Source: PALSA-600 sp963842335 (GTDB lineage Bacteria > Actinomycetota > Thermoleophilia > Gaiellales > Gaiellaceae). From it: DNA of 64,000 nucleotides. Position numbers and translations under genes: made by a program. Position 1 is the stretch's first letter. Each line of letters starts with the position of its first letter. The stretch lies in the NCBI GenBank assembly GCA_963842335.1, contig CAWJGF010000028.1, positions 248,001 to 312,000 of the forward strand, read 5' to 3'. The notes under the pieces are model-generated. The model was not told the origin of the DNA. It worked only from the letters and a program-made list of their open reading frames with translations, and did not search any database. This document shows positions 27,775-35,788 of this stretch, piece after piece.

Positions 27775-28410
27775 ATGACGCCGATCCTCGCCGAGCCCCG
27801 GGAGATGTCGACGTCGACTAGCGCAGATCCGAGCAGTACAGATCCGAGCGCGACACAGTTGGACCGGCTGCGTCTCGACTACGCGCAGACGACCGATCTC
27901 ATGCGTCAGATCACCGATGTCCGGTTCAAGTTGCTCGCGCTCGTGCCGACACTCAGCGGTGCGGCCGTTGCAGTGCTCGGTCGGCCGAGCTCAGTCGCAG
28001 AGCTTCTTGCAGTCGGACTGCTCGGGCTGATCGCAACGCTCGGTGTTCTGGTCTACGAGTTGCGGAATACGCAGCTCTACGACTACGCACTCCATCGCGC
28101 ACAGGTACTCGAACGACACCTCGGCCCGATCTCGATCGGCGAGAGCACCCTGAACGGCGGCCTCTTCTCCGACCGGCCGGCTCGAACGCTGCGACTCTTC
28201 TCCGTGCTACCGGTCGATCGTGACGCGGGTCTCATTATCGTCTACAGCGCGGCGATCGCCGGCTGGACCTATCTGCTTGCCTGGGGAGCACTCCATGCGC
28301 TCTCGCTCGCTCACGCGCGCGTCATCGGCGGCGTGATCGGCGTCGGCATCGGAGTGCTGCTCATGGTCGAGCTGACGCGAATCCGCGAGGCCCCGCGTCA
28401 AGATCGCTGA
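27775..28410 (+). CDS. Conserved-type membrane protein of unknown function
   Basis: 211 residues from the ATG at 27775; an ATG at 27805 or a TTG at 27700 are alternatives and none has a strong ribosome site. Near the middle lies a hydrophobic pair (FKLLALVPTLSGAAVAVLG and LLAVGLLGLIATLGVLVYEL). A second pair lies near the C-terminus (IIVYSAAIAGWTYLLAWGAL and VIGGVIGVGIGVLLMVEL), so four membrane helices are likely. The last 50 bp overlap antisense with the end of the next cyclase/ATPase gene. Function is not recognised. Confidence 0.7.
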   Translation: MTPILAEPREMSTSTSADPSSTDPSATQLDRLRLDYAQTTDLMRQITDVRFKLLALVPTLSGAAVAVLGRPSSVAELLAVGLLGLIATLGVLVYELRNTQLYDYALHRAQVLERHLGPISIGESTLNGGLFSDRPARTLRLFSVLPVDRDAGLIIVYSAAIAGWTYLLAWGALHALSLAHARVIGGVIGVGIGVLLMVELTRIREAPRQDR

Positions 28411-31357
28411 CCGGCGGCGAGCCGCCGGACGCCGCCAGGTCCGTCGCTCCGAGCCAGCCCGGGATTCGCGCGGGCAACCGCGCTTCGAGCTTCTCCGCCT
28501 CGTCACAGCGCTCGCGGGAGCGCAGGAAGCGAACGAGCGGGACGAGCGCCTCGACCTCGAGCAGGCGGAAGTCCGTGCCCTCGAGCAGCGCCAGGGCCTC
28601 GCGCAACAACGTCTCGGCTTCTGCGTCGCGCCCCTGGGCCGCGCGCACGAGGCCCAGCGTCCTCGTCGTCGACGACCTCGACGTCAGGTCGTGGCCGCTG
28701 ACGAGAGTGCGAGCGGCCAGCGCGTAACGCTCGGCTTCCTCGATTCGACCCGTCTCGAGCAGGGTCTCGGCGAGAGCCCGCTGGGCCTCGCACAGGTGGC
28801 CGTGATCCTCGTTCATGGTGAACGTCCGTACGGCCTGTCGGAAGTCTCGCTCGGCCCGCTCGAGGTCGCCCTCGACGAACGCGACCCATCCGCGCAGCAC
28901 GCCGAGCCAGGCGGCTTCGCCGACTGCGCCCGCGTCGAGGTACAAGGCGTGCGACTCGTCGAACGCAGCTGCCGCATCGCCGAGTCGGCCCTGGATGCGG
29001 CGCAGCGAACCCCTCGCTCGACTCTCGCGCGCGCGTTCGAGCACACCCTCCCCGGGCGGACCGAGCTCGTGCAGAACCTCGTCCGCTCCGTCCAGGTCGA
29101 GCCGCAGCTCGAGGAGCCAGACCAGGTTTCCCATCGCGCGGACCCGGAGGTCCTGCCGCTCCGCCTGCTCGGCGAGCGATACCGCCTCGCGAATGTACGT
29201 TTCGGCACTCCGCAGGTCACCCGGCCACCACGCAGCCGCCGCGAGCCGCCCGTACGTCTCCATCCGCGCTTCGACATCGTCGTCGGGCAGGACGTCGAGC
29301 GCCTCCTGGGCAAGCCGCCCCGCTTCGAGCGGATCGCCGTCGCGATGGAGCGCAACCATCGAGAGCGCATTCAGCGCACGCCCGGCGAGCCGGTCGGAAG
29401 AGGTCTCGCGTGCCTGCGTCAGCACCTGCTCCATCTCCTCCGCCACCACACCCAAGTCACCGAGTTGCTCGGCCGCTTCCGCGGCGAGGTAGCGGCGTTC
29501 GAGCGTCGGGGCGAGCTCCAGCGCACGGAGATACAGCCGGCGCGCATCGGTGAACGAGTCTCGACGACAGGCGCGGTCACCCGCACCCTCGAGCGCATCG
29601 GCCGTGTCGTTCGCGAGCCCTGCCGGCACGCTCCCGTCGAGCTCGGCGAGGAGAGCAGACGCGCGGTCGAGGTGATACGCGCGGATCTCGACCAGCTCGT
29701 CCGGTGCACGCTCTTCGAGCCAGGCAGCGAAGATTTGATGGTTCTCGGCCCGCTCGACCTTCGTCATCCCGCCGTACGCAACGTCGTGGATCAGCAGGTG
29801 CTTGAACTGGTAGGCGCGGTCGCCGGAGATCGACGAACGATCCTCCGTTTCGATGAGGTCTCGCTGCAAGAGCGACTCGAGCAACATCGCCACGTCGAGA
29901 TCCGGCGCGAGGCGCTCGACGGCACCGCGCCAGAAGACCCGTCCGATGACCGCGGCCCGCTGCAACACCCGCTTCTGCCCCGGCTCGAGGAGATCGATCC
30001 TGGCGGCGATCATCGCCTGCACCGTGTCGGGGATCCCGCCGAGCGTGTCGCAGTCGGCGTCGGCCTCCAGCAGCATGAGTGCGGTCTCCTCGAGGAACAG
30101 CGGATTGCCCTCGGCTTTCTCGAGCAGCACGCGCCGAAGCTCGGACGAGGTCCCTTCGGGTGGCAGCAGCGCGTCGGCGAGCACGCGGCTCTCCTCGGTG
30201 GAGAGCGAGGGAAGCTCGACCCCGACTGCGCGCGGGTTCCCGCCGCTCCAGTTGGGACGGATGTCGAGCAAGTCCTGGCGCGCAAGGCACACAAGCAGCA
30301 ACGGGACGGACTTGAGCGAGTGCGCAAGGTGCTCGATCACGTCGAGCAACCGTTCGTCGGCCCACTGCACGTCCTCGAAGACGAGGACGAGCGGCTGCGT
30401 CGTCGCGAGTTGCTCGGCCCAGCGGAGCGCGGCCCACTTGATCTCCTCGCCCGCGCCGGCGTTCTCGGCCGCGCCGAGCAGCCCGAGCGCGACGGACAGG
30501 AGATCGGCGACCGCATCGCTCTCGCACGAGAGCCGGAGCTTCTCGAACGCTTCCGCTGCCGGGTCGTCATCGGTGATGCCAGCCGACTCCTTCACCATCG
30601 AGGCGATCGGCCAGTAGCTCACGCCCTCGCCGTAGGGCAGCGCGCGACCCGTCAGCACAGTGGCGCGCTCGACGCCGCCCATGAACTCGGTGACGAACCG
30701 CGACTTGCCGATGCCAGGGTCTCCGAAGACGGTGACAAGGTGCGTGCGACATTCGCGGACACTCCGCTCGTAGACGTTGCGGAGCAGATCGAGCTCGGTC
30801 TCTCGGCCGACGAACGGCACTTTGGCCCGGCGCTGCCGCCCCTCGAGCACTCGGGAGGCACGCCACGACCACACGGGTTCTCGCCCCCGCACCTCGACTG
30901 GACCTCGGTCCTCGACTTCGACCTGAGCGACTGTCAGTCGCCGCGCGCCAGGCCCGAGCACGATCTCGCCCGGGGTGCTCGCCTGCTGCAGGCGAGCAGC
31001 GACGTTCACGGCTTCTCCGGTCGCGAACGTCGAATCGCCGTCGTCGACGACTACTTCGCCCGATTCGATCCCGATGCGAGCTTCGAGCCCGAGCTCGTGC
31101 ACCGCGTCCAGGACTGCGAACGCCGCACGTACGGCGCGCTCGGCGTCGTCCTCGTGGGCCTGCGGGACACCGAATGCCGCCATCACCGCGTCGCCGACGA
31201 ACTTCTCGACGGTACCGCCGTACTGCTCGATGCAGCGCGCCGCGTTCTCGAAATACTGCGTCACGCGGCGCCGGACGATCTCCGGATCGCTGCCGGTGAC
31301 GAGGCCTGTCGAGTCGACGAGATCGACGAAAAGGACCGTAGCGAGCTTGCGTTCCAT
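28361..31357 (-). CDS. Class III adenylate cyclase/AAA ATPase/TPR regulator
   Basis: 998 residues. Unlike its neighbour it begins directly with the cyclase domain: FVDLVDST and FVGDAVMAAFG supply the metal Asp residues, EKFVGD the adenine-type Lys, and GEAVNVAARLQ the catalytic Asn/Arg. A STAND-like ATPase follows (FVGRETELDLL, Walker A GDPGIGKSR, a Walker B-like LVFEDVQWAD), then an all-helical TPR-like C-terminal half. It is a clear relative of the 24212-27664 gene, probably an old duplication, with one gene lying between them on the other strand. Predicted cytoplasmic cAMP-producing regulator; the ligand is unknown. Confidence 0.9.
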   Translation of the reverse strand: MERKLATVLFVDLVDSTGLVTGSDPEIVRRRVTQYFENAARCIEQYGGTVEKFVGDAVMAAFGVPQAHEDDAERAVRAAFAVLDAVHELGLEARIGIESGEVVVDDGDSTFATGEAVNVAARLQQASTPGEIVLGPGARRLTVAQVEVEDRGPVEVRGREPVWSWRASRVLEGRQRRAKVPFVGRETELDLLRNVYERSVRECRTHLVTVFGDPGIGKSRFVTEFMGGVERATVLTGRALPYGEGVSYWPIASMVKESAGITDDDPAAEAFEKLRLSCESDAVADLLSVALGLLGAAENAGAGEEIKWAALRWAEQLATTQPLVLVFEDVQWADERLLDVIEHLAHSLKSVPLLLVCLARQDLLDIRPNWSGGNPRAVGVELPSLSTEESRVLADALLPPEGTSSELRRVLLEKAEGNPLFLEETALMLLEADADCDTLGGIPDTVQAMIAARIDLLEPGQKRVLQRAAVIGRVFWRGAVERLAPDLDVAMLLESLLQRDLIETEDRSSISGDRAYQFKHLLIHDVAYGGMTKVERAENHQIFAAWLEERAPDELVEIRAYHLDRASALLAELDGSVPAGLANDTADALEGAGDRACRRDSFTDARRLYLRALELAPTLERRYLAAEAAEQLGDLGVVAEEMEQVLTQARETSSDRLAGRALNALSMVALHRDGDPLEAGRLAQEALDVLPDDDVEARMETYGRLAAAAWWPGDLRSAETYIREAVSLAEQAERQDLRVRAMGNLVWLLELRLDLDGADEVLHELGPPGEGVLERARESRARGSLRRIQGRLGDAAAAFDESHALYLDAGAVGEAAWLGVLRGWVAFVEGDLERAERDFRQAVRTFTMNEDHGHLCEAQRALAETLLETGRIEEAERYALAARTLVSGHDLTSRSSTTRTLGLVRAAQGRDAEAETLLREALALLEGTDFRLLEVEALVPLVRFLRSRERCDEAEKLEARLPARIPGWLGATDLAASGGSPPVSDLDAGPRGFASARP

Positions 31358-31458
31358 GGCCTCCAGTGTACGAAGCGGCGGCCCTGTGGGCGAGCGTCCG
31401 GCGAAGCCCTAGGGAGCTCGCGAACTTTCTGCGCCGCGGCCCGTCGAAGTTCGCAGAG

Positions 31459-31653
31459 ATGGCAGTTCGCAAACAAGAAACCGCCGCCGAGCGCGAGGCC
31501 CGCTACCTCCGAGAGCTGGTCGAGCCGACCTCTACCCGGGAGGCCCGCGCCGTGCCGACCCAGATCATCGGCGGCGACGGCTTCAGCTTCCCGCTCGAAC
31601 GCCTCTGCGGCCCGGTCAGCATCGTGCTGCCGGCAACCGCCAAGCTGCACTGA
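31459..31653 (+). CDS. Small hypothetical protein
   Basis: 64 residues from the ATG at 31459; an in-frame start at 31366 would add 31 residues but lies only 8 bp from the divergent cyclase gene. The start is followed by a charged helix (KQETAAEREARYLREL), then PTQIIGGDGFSFPLERL and a short hydrophobic end. No motif is recognised. It sits between the divergent cyclase gene and a secreted protein, and codon use looks like its neighbours. Confidence 0.45.
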   Translation: MAVRKQETAAEREARYLRELVEPTSTREARAVPTQIIGGDGFSFPLERLCGPVSIVLPATAKLH

Positions 31654-31703
31654 GCTGCCCCTTACTGGCTGATTTCCCGCCGGTATCTGTTAGAAAGCCC
31701 CTC

Positions 31704-32087
31704 GTGCGAATGCTGGTCCTCGTCGCGGTCGCCGCGCTGACACTTGCCGCCGCCGGAAGCGCACAGTCCTGGCATCCCTCGGCTGCGTGGCTTCAGCAGG
31801 CCCACTGCGTTCACCTGAAAGAGGGCCCGTGGACCGCGAACACCGGGAACGGGCACTTCGGCGGCATGCAGTTCTCGACGCAGACCTGGATGCGCCTGAG
31901 CGGTCGGCCCGTGGCGGCGTTCGCCCATCCGGGCGACCCGGCGTTCCCGTTCATGGTGGCGCCGAACGAGCAGCTCCATCGTGCCTGGCTGCTCTGGCTG
32001 CAGGACGGCCGCAGTTGGCGCTCGTGGGGCGCAGTCGGCAAGGCGTGCTCGCAGGCCGTCCCGCCGGTCGCGCAGCCCAAGCCCTGA
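31704..32087 (+). CDS. Secreted transglycosylase-like (Rpf-type) small protein
   Basis: 127 residues from GTG (an ATG lies two codons later), with AGAAAG six nt upstream. Residues 1-21 form a signal peptide ending AAAGSAQS. The mature part has KEGPWTANTGNGHFGGMQFS followed by TWMRLSGR, which matches the core of resuscitation-promoting-factor/transglycosylase-like domains (NTGNGxxGGxQFSxxTW). A candidate catalytic Glu is in the KEG of that motif, and two cysteines (HCVH and KACSQ) could pair. Predicted to act on peptidoglycan outside the cell. Its last 137 bp overlap the opposing gene's 3' end. Confidence 0.75.
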   Translation: MRMLVLVAVAALTLAAAGSAQSWHPSAAWLQQAHCVHLKEGPWTANTGNGHFGGMQFSTQTWMRLSGRPVAAFAHPGDPAFPFMVAPNEQLHRAWLLWLQDGRSWRSWGAVGKACSQAVPPVAQPKP

Positions 32088-32589
32088 ACGGCCGCCTCCG
32101 CGGTAAGGGCAGTCTGAGGCGGTCGAGAGCGCGTTGGGCCTGTTCGCGCATCGATCGCGTCGGCGACGAGCCGAAGTAGACGCGGACGATCACTGAGTAC
32201 GCTGCCCCTCGTCCCGCGCCCGTGAGCGCGTACTCGCCGCCTGCGACGTAGGTGCCGTCGCAACATGGATAGCGCGTCGCGTGGTCGAGGCTCAAGGCGA
32301 TCCGCCTCTCGGTTGTCTGCGCCGACTCGTAGACGACCGCGAATACGACGATGCCACGTCGCGGGAGATGGGAAAGCGTGGCCTCGGGAGGGTCCGCCTG
32401 CCGCCGATCCCGGTAGCGGACACCCGTCACCATCCACGCCGTCGACTCCTTCGGCGATGCGACGTTCCCCGCGGGGCCGTACGAGGATTCGAACGTCCCA
32501 CTCGCCCCGTGTTGCCAGCCTGGAAGCGGCCGGAACTGTACTGGCTGTGCCCAGGGCGCAAGGGCAGCCGCGGCAACTAACTCGACCAT
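31951..32589 (-). CDS. Putative exported hypothetical protein with an overrun 3' end
   Basis: 212 residues with a short hydrophobic N-terminus (VELVAAAALAPWA) that could be a signal. The middle is protein-like (STAWMVTGVRYRDR, GIVVFAVVYESAQ, then FGSSPTRSMREQAQRALDRL), and the last part resembles the usual end of such secreted proteins. The final ~45 residues, antisense to the Rpf-like gene, are Arg/Ala-rich and look non-native, so the true stop may have been lost or the gene extended by mutation. Function unknown. Confidence 0.6.
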   Translation of the reverse strand: MVELVAAAALAPWAQPVQFRPLPGWQHGASGTFESSYGPAGNVASPKESTAWMVTGVRYRDRRQADPPEATLSHLPRRGIVVFAVVYESAQTTERRIALSLDHATRYPCCDGTYVAGGEYALTGAGRGAAYSVIVRVYFGSSPTRSMREQAQRALDRLRLPLPRRRPFRAWAARPAGRPASTPCRLRPTSANCGRPAARAARHDGAARSAPP

Positions 32590-32702
32590 CGTCGTTCACG
32601 CTAGCGAGACGGCATAGGAGCGGCCGGTCCGATCTCGTGGAAAACGAAGTGCGGGAACGCTGCGTGTTCTCCGTCCGATCAACGACCTAGGCTCACTCGA
32701 GG

Positions 32703-33419
32703 GTGAAGGAGTTCTGGAGGCGGGTGGGCCGGCTGCTCAGCCAGCCGCTCGTGATTGCGATTCTCGCGGCTGCGTTCGGTGCGCTCGTGATCCCAGAGCT
32801 CACGCGGCAGTGGCAGGACACCCAGAGCGAGCGCGACCTCAAGCAGAGCCTCCTCGAGCAGATCTCGACCTCCGGGACGGCCGCCACGAGCCACGGGCTC
32901 TCGCTGGCCAACGGGCAGCTTCTCGCGGCGGGCGGCCAGCCGAGCGAGACCCACGGCAACGTGTACCAGGGTCTGAGGAATACATGGTTCATCGACCGCG
33001 CCGGCGCTCGCTCGCGCATCCTCGTGTACTTCCCCGGTCTCTACACCTGCTGGTACTCGTTCGACCACGCGATCGCGGACTACCTGAGCCTCGGCGCCGG
33101 CAACCGGTCAGCCTCGCGCGTCACCGATCTTCAGTCGTACGTCGGCAGCGACTTCGCCAACAGTTACGTCGATCCGAGGACGCCGGACGGTTGCAAGCCG
33201 CTCGCCGAACTGCCGCCGGCGGTCCGGACGCGGTTCGGGCAGCTGAAGGCGATTTCGATTTGGAACGCTCTTGCGTCTCCGGGCAAAGACGACCGAAGCA
33301 CGACGAAGTTCCGAAACGCCTACGCGATCCTGGCTGAGGAGATGGACATCGCTATGGAGCGCGTCGTCGACACGATCGTCAAGGCGCATGCGCAGGGCTT
33401 CAGCCACGGGATCTTCTGA
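32703..33419 (+). CDS. Membrane-anchored hypothetical protein
   Basis: 238 residues starting at GTG. An N-terminal helix (PLVIAILAAAFGALVIPEL) follows RRVGRLL, suggesting a single membrane anchor. The rest is soluble: a charged helix (TQSERDLKQSLLEQIS), then WFIDRAGARSRILVYFPGLY with aromatic clusters, and a C-terminal helix (AYAILAEEMDIAMERVVDTI). No known family is recognised. It is flanked by an opposing secreted-protein gene upstream and a convergent GNAT gene downstream. Confidence 0.75.
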   Translation: MKEFWRRVGRLLSQPLVIAILAAAFGALVIPELTRQWQDTQSERDLKQSLLEQISTSGTAATSHGLSLANGQLLAAGGQPSETHGNVYQGLRNTWFIDRAGARSRILVYFPGLYTCWYSFDHAIADYLSLGAGNRSASRVTDLQSYVGSDFANSYVDPRTPDGCKPLAELPPAVRTRFGQLKAISIWNALASPGKDDRSTTKFRNAYAILAEEMDIAMERVVDTIVKAHAQGFSHGIF

Positions 33420-33466
33420 CTCCCACCTGCCTGGAAACGAGAATGTCCGCTGCGTCGGTGGCGGTT

Positions 33467-33910
33467 CTAGGAGGAGGCAGTCGGACTCAGGCGCTTGTGA
33501 AACCAGAGGGCGTCCGTTCCAGATGGGAAGTCCGCGACTCGACCGATCAACTCGTAGCCGGTCCGTTCGTAGAGGGCACGAGCCTGAAAGTCGTAGGTGA
33601 AGTGGACAGTCTGCGTGCATCCACGCGCCGCCGCCTCGGCCTCGGCGGCGGCGATGAGCCGAGTCGCGAGACCGCGACCTCGCAAACTCGGCTCCACCCA
33701 CAGGCTCTGAAGCTCGCAGCAGTCTCCCCACGTCCAGCCGGTGATGCCGGCTACGACCGTCCCCTCATCGCGCACGAAGATCGCCAGCTCGACCTCATCG
33801 CCGAGTCCCATGGCGGCGGACGCATCGCGACGGATCCTCGTTTCGAGGAATTCGACGTCGAGCGGATCGGGATCTTGCTCGGCGTGGAGCTCCACAGCGA
33901 CCAACTCCAC
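33467..33910 (-). CDS. GNAT-family N-acetyltransferase
   Basis: 147 residues. The acetyl-CoA binding motif is clear in LWVEPSLRGRGLATRLI (the RGxGxA loop), followed by AAEAEAAARGC and the C-terminal ALYERTGYELIGR typical of GNAT enzymes. Acceptor substrate unknown. The GTG start lies in a 15-bp tandem duplication (GGTCGCTGTGGAG twice, about 33895-33925), so the first codons may be recent. The NTF2-like gene upstream ends 13 bp before the start, so the two are probably co-transcribed. Confidence 0.85.
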   Translation of the reverse strand: MELVAVELHAEQDPDPLDVEFLETRIRRDASAAMGLGDEVELAIFVRDEGTVVAGITGWTWGDCCELQSLWVEPSLRGRGLATRLIAAAEAEAAARGCTQTVHFTYDFQARALYERTGYELIGRVADFPSGTDALWFHKRLSPTASS

Positions 33911-33923
33911 AGCGACCGGGTCG

Positions 33924-34340
33924 TCAGAGGCCGACGAGCTGCTCGATCAGCGAGGCGTCGTCGAAGTACGTCCGGAACGACCGGATCTTCCCGTCGCGGA
34001 AGTCGGCCACGGTAGCGCCGGCCAACCTGACACGCACGCCGGTCGCTTCCAACACCGCATCCTCGGTGAGGACGAGAGGGCCGGTGTGGTCGCCTTCGAT
34101 CACCCATTCCGCGAACGCCTTGTTCCCCACTTCGTCGAGTCCCCGCACCGAGATCACGACGTTGGAGAACGCGATCTCACGGAGTGCGATGAGGGCGGCG
34201 AGCGACGTCAGCCCCGACACGCTCGCGTATGGCGACCAGCCGACGACATCGTCGGTGAACAGCGTGCCGGGATCGACCGATGCCACGCCGACCTCAGTCT
34301 CGAGCGCTTGGAGCAGCACGGCCTTGCGCGACTCACTCAC
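33924..34340 (-). CDS. NTF2-like (SnoaL-type) protein
   Basis: 138 residues from GTG at 34340, chosen because AAGGGGG sits seven nt upstream; a TTG two codons earlier overlaps that site. The sequence follows the cone-shaped NTF2 fold: an N-terminal helix, DPGTLFTDDVVGWSPYASV, SNVVISVRGLDEVGNKAFAEWVIEG, then GATVADFRDGKIRSFRTYFDDASL, the usual SnoaL-like ending. Members are small-molecule binding proteins or isomerases; a specific reaction cannot be assigned. Probably co-transcribed with the GNAT gene. Confidence 0.8.
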   Translation of the reverse strand: MSESRKAVLLQALETEVGVASVDPGTLFTDDVVGWSPYASVSGLTSLAALIALREIAFSNVVISVRGLDEVGNKAFAEWVIEGDHTGPLVLTEDAVLEATGVRVRLAGATVADFRDGKIRSFRTYFDDASLIEQLVGL

Positions 34341-34364
34341 TTGCAACCCCCTTGTCGAAACAAT

Positions 34365-34396
34365 CGTTGTTCATCAGATCCGTTGTTCATCAGATC
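34365..34396. repeat. Perfect 16-bp tandem duplication at the end of the SHOCT gene
   Basis: CGTTGTTCATCAGATC occurs twice back to back (34365-34380 and 34381-34396). The right-hand copy contains the SHOCT gene's stop codon, and the left-hand copy repeats it just outside the gene. It looks like a replication-slippage duplication with no other role visible. Confidence 0.9.
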
Positions 34397-34653
34397 CCCA
34401 GGGCCTTCGCCTTGGCCGCCGCGAACTCTTCGTCGGTCAGCGCCCCTGATTCGTGCAGTTTCGCGAGGTGCTCAACCTGGTCCGCCGGGTCCGCCGGGGG
34501 TGGCGCGTATTGCGTCTCGTCCTGTTCGTCTTCGGCAGGCGCCTGGTCGTCGGCCTGCTCTTGCTGATTCTTCGCGCGATGGTGGGCAACTCCCGCGCCG
34601 ATTGCCGCGCCGGCGATAAGCCCCCGGCGCCGTGTCCTTCTCCTGAATCCCAT
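34390..34653 (-). CDS. SHOCT-domain small protein
   Basis: 87 residues from the ATG at 34653, preceded by AAAGGAG seven nt upstream; longer in-frame starts lack such a site. The N-terminus is strongly basic (GFRRRTRRRGLIAGAAIG) with a short hydrophobic Gly/Ala stretch. A Gln/Asp/Glu-rich linker follows, then a C-terminal SHOCT motif (LAKLHESGALTDEEFAAAKA). SHOCT tails are short helical hairpins of poorly known role, common in actinobacterial membrane-associated proteins. Confidence 0.85.
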   Translation of the reverse strand: MGFRRRTRRRGLIAGAAIGAGVAHHRAKNQQEQADDQAPAEDEQDETQYAPPPADPADQVEHLAKLHESGALTDEEFAAAKAKALGI

Positions 34654-34791
34654 CTGAGAGCTCCTTTCGTTCGGGTCGTTCGACAACAACCGGGCTTTCC
34701 GGCGCTCTCGAGTCGACCCAGGCTGACATGTGCAGTGTCGCAGCGCCTCATTCGCTTTGGATGATTCGCCGGCACCGTGAGTCTCCACGGC

Positions 34792-35778
34792 TCAGTCGTT
34801 GATCTCCTCCCAGACCGACTGCTCGTCGTGCTCCTCCCAGTCGGCGCCTGGCAGCGCAATGGCCCACTTCGTCCACGTGCCCATCGGTTGAGCCGGGGAG
34901 GTCCTGACCCTCGCCCGGACATCCATGTCGGGGACGAGTTTCACGGGGGAGCGCAGCGGCGCCGTGGTCATCCCCCAATGAGTCGGCGGATCGTCGGGTC
35001 CGATAGAGAGCGAGACGCCAGGCGCGAGGTCAGCGCTGAACCAAAGCGCAAGGGCGTTCGCCGTCCCGTGGTCGTGGACGCGCAGCAGTGTCTCCGCTTC
35101 GTGTGGCGACTCAGCCTGCTCGAGCGAGATGCGGTCTGCATCCGTCGTCCACAGGCGTCCAGACTCGGAGCGCCTGTCGCCCTCCGCAAGGTGACGGAAG
35201 GTGCCGGAATACGAGATCTCGTTGACCGTCACCTCCACCAGTCCAGCGAGTGTGAGGCCGTAGGGGTTGTCACGCAGGAAGGTCACCGTCTCGTCGAGAT
35301 AGCGGTCGTGCACCAGTGCGGTCCACGCCGTGACCGACTGGGGGATCATGACTCCGCCCGGTTTGAGCCAGCGGTCACGGGCGGCGATGACCGGTGGCAG
35401 CATGCCTTCGTCGATCCCGAACCCACCGAGCCACTCCGAGACGATCACATCGACCCGTTCCGGAAGGTCCACGTCCATCACATCGCCGTGGATCACTTGG
35501 ATGATTCCCGCAAGCCCGTTCGCGACAGCAAGTTCCTGAGCCAGGACAGCCACCGTCGTCCGCTCCACTGCATAGACGCGCGCAGCTCCTGCCCGCGCCG
35601 CGAACATGCTCAGGATCCCACTCCCCGCTCCGATGTCGAGAACGATGTCGCCGGGCCGCACAACGGCGTCGATGGCACGTCGGAAGCCCTCCGTGCGAAC
35701 GCGGTCACAGATCATCGTCCGGTGGACCTCGATCTCCGCGTACATCGGGTCCGGCGGGTTCCTGATCGGCGTCCGCAT
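34792..35778 (-). CDS. PRMT-like S-adenosylmethionine-dependent methyltransferase
   Basis: 328 residues. SAM-binding motif I is VLDIGAGSG (46-54), with the acidic YAVE at 69-72. The double-Glu loop of protein arginine methyltransferases is present: SEW with Glu115 and DEGM with Glu124, nine residues apart as in PRMT1. A THW motif sits at 266-268, and EVHRTMICDRVRTEGFRRAI matches the family's N-terminal helix. After the Rossmann half comes the beta-barrel-like half. Arginine methylation is therefore the best guess. Substrate is unknown; a small-molecule or peptide guanidino group is possible. It is followed closely by the SHOCT gene and preceded by the phosphate transporter. Confidence 0.8.
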   Translation of the reverse strand: MRTPIRNPPDPMYAEIEVHRTMICDRVRTEGFRRAIDAVVRPGDIVLDIGAGSGILSMFAARAGAARVYAVERTTVAVLAQELAVANGLAGIIQVIHGDVMDVDLPERVDVIVSEWLGGFGIDEGMLPPVIAARDRWLKPGGVMIPQSVTAWTALVHDRYLDETVTFLRDNPYGLTLAGLVEVTVNEISYSGTFRHLAEGDRRSESGRLWTTDADRISLEQAESPHEAETLLRVHDHGTANALALWFSADLAPGVSLSIGPDDPPTHWGMTTAPLRSPVKLVPDMDVRARVRTSPAQPMGTWTKWAIALPGADWEEHDEQSVWEEIND

Positions 35779-35788
35779 TGGGTCGATC

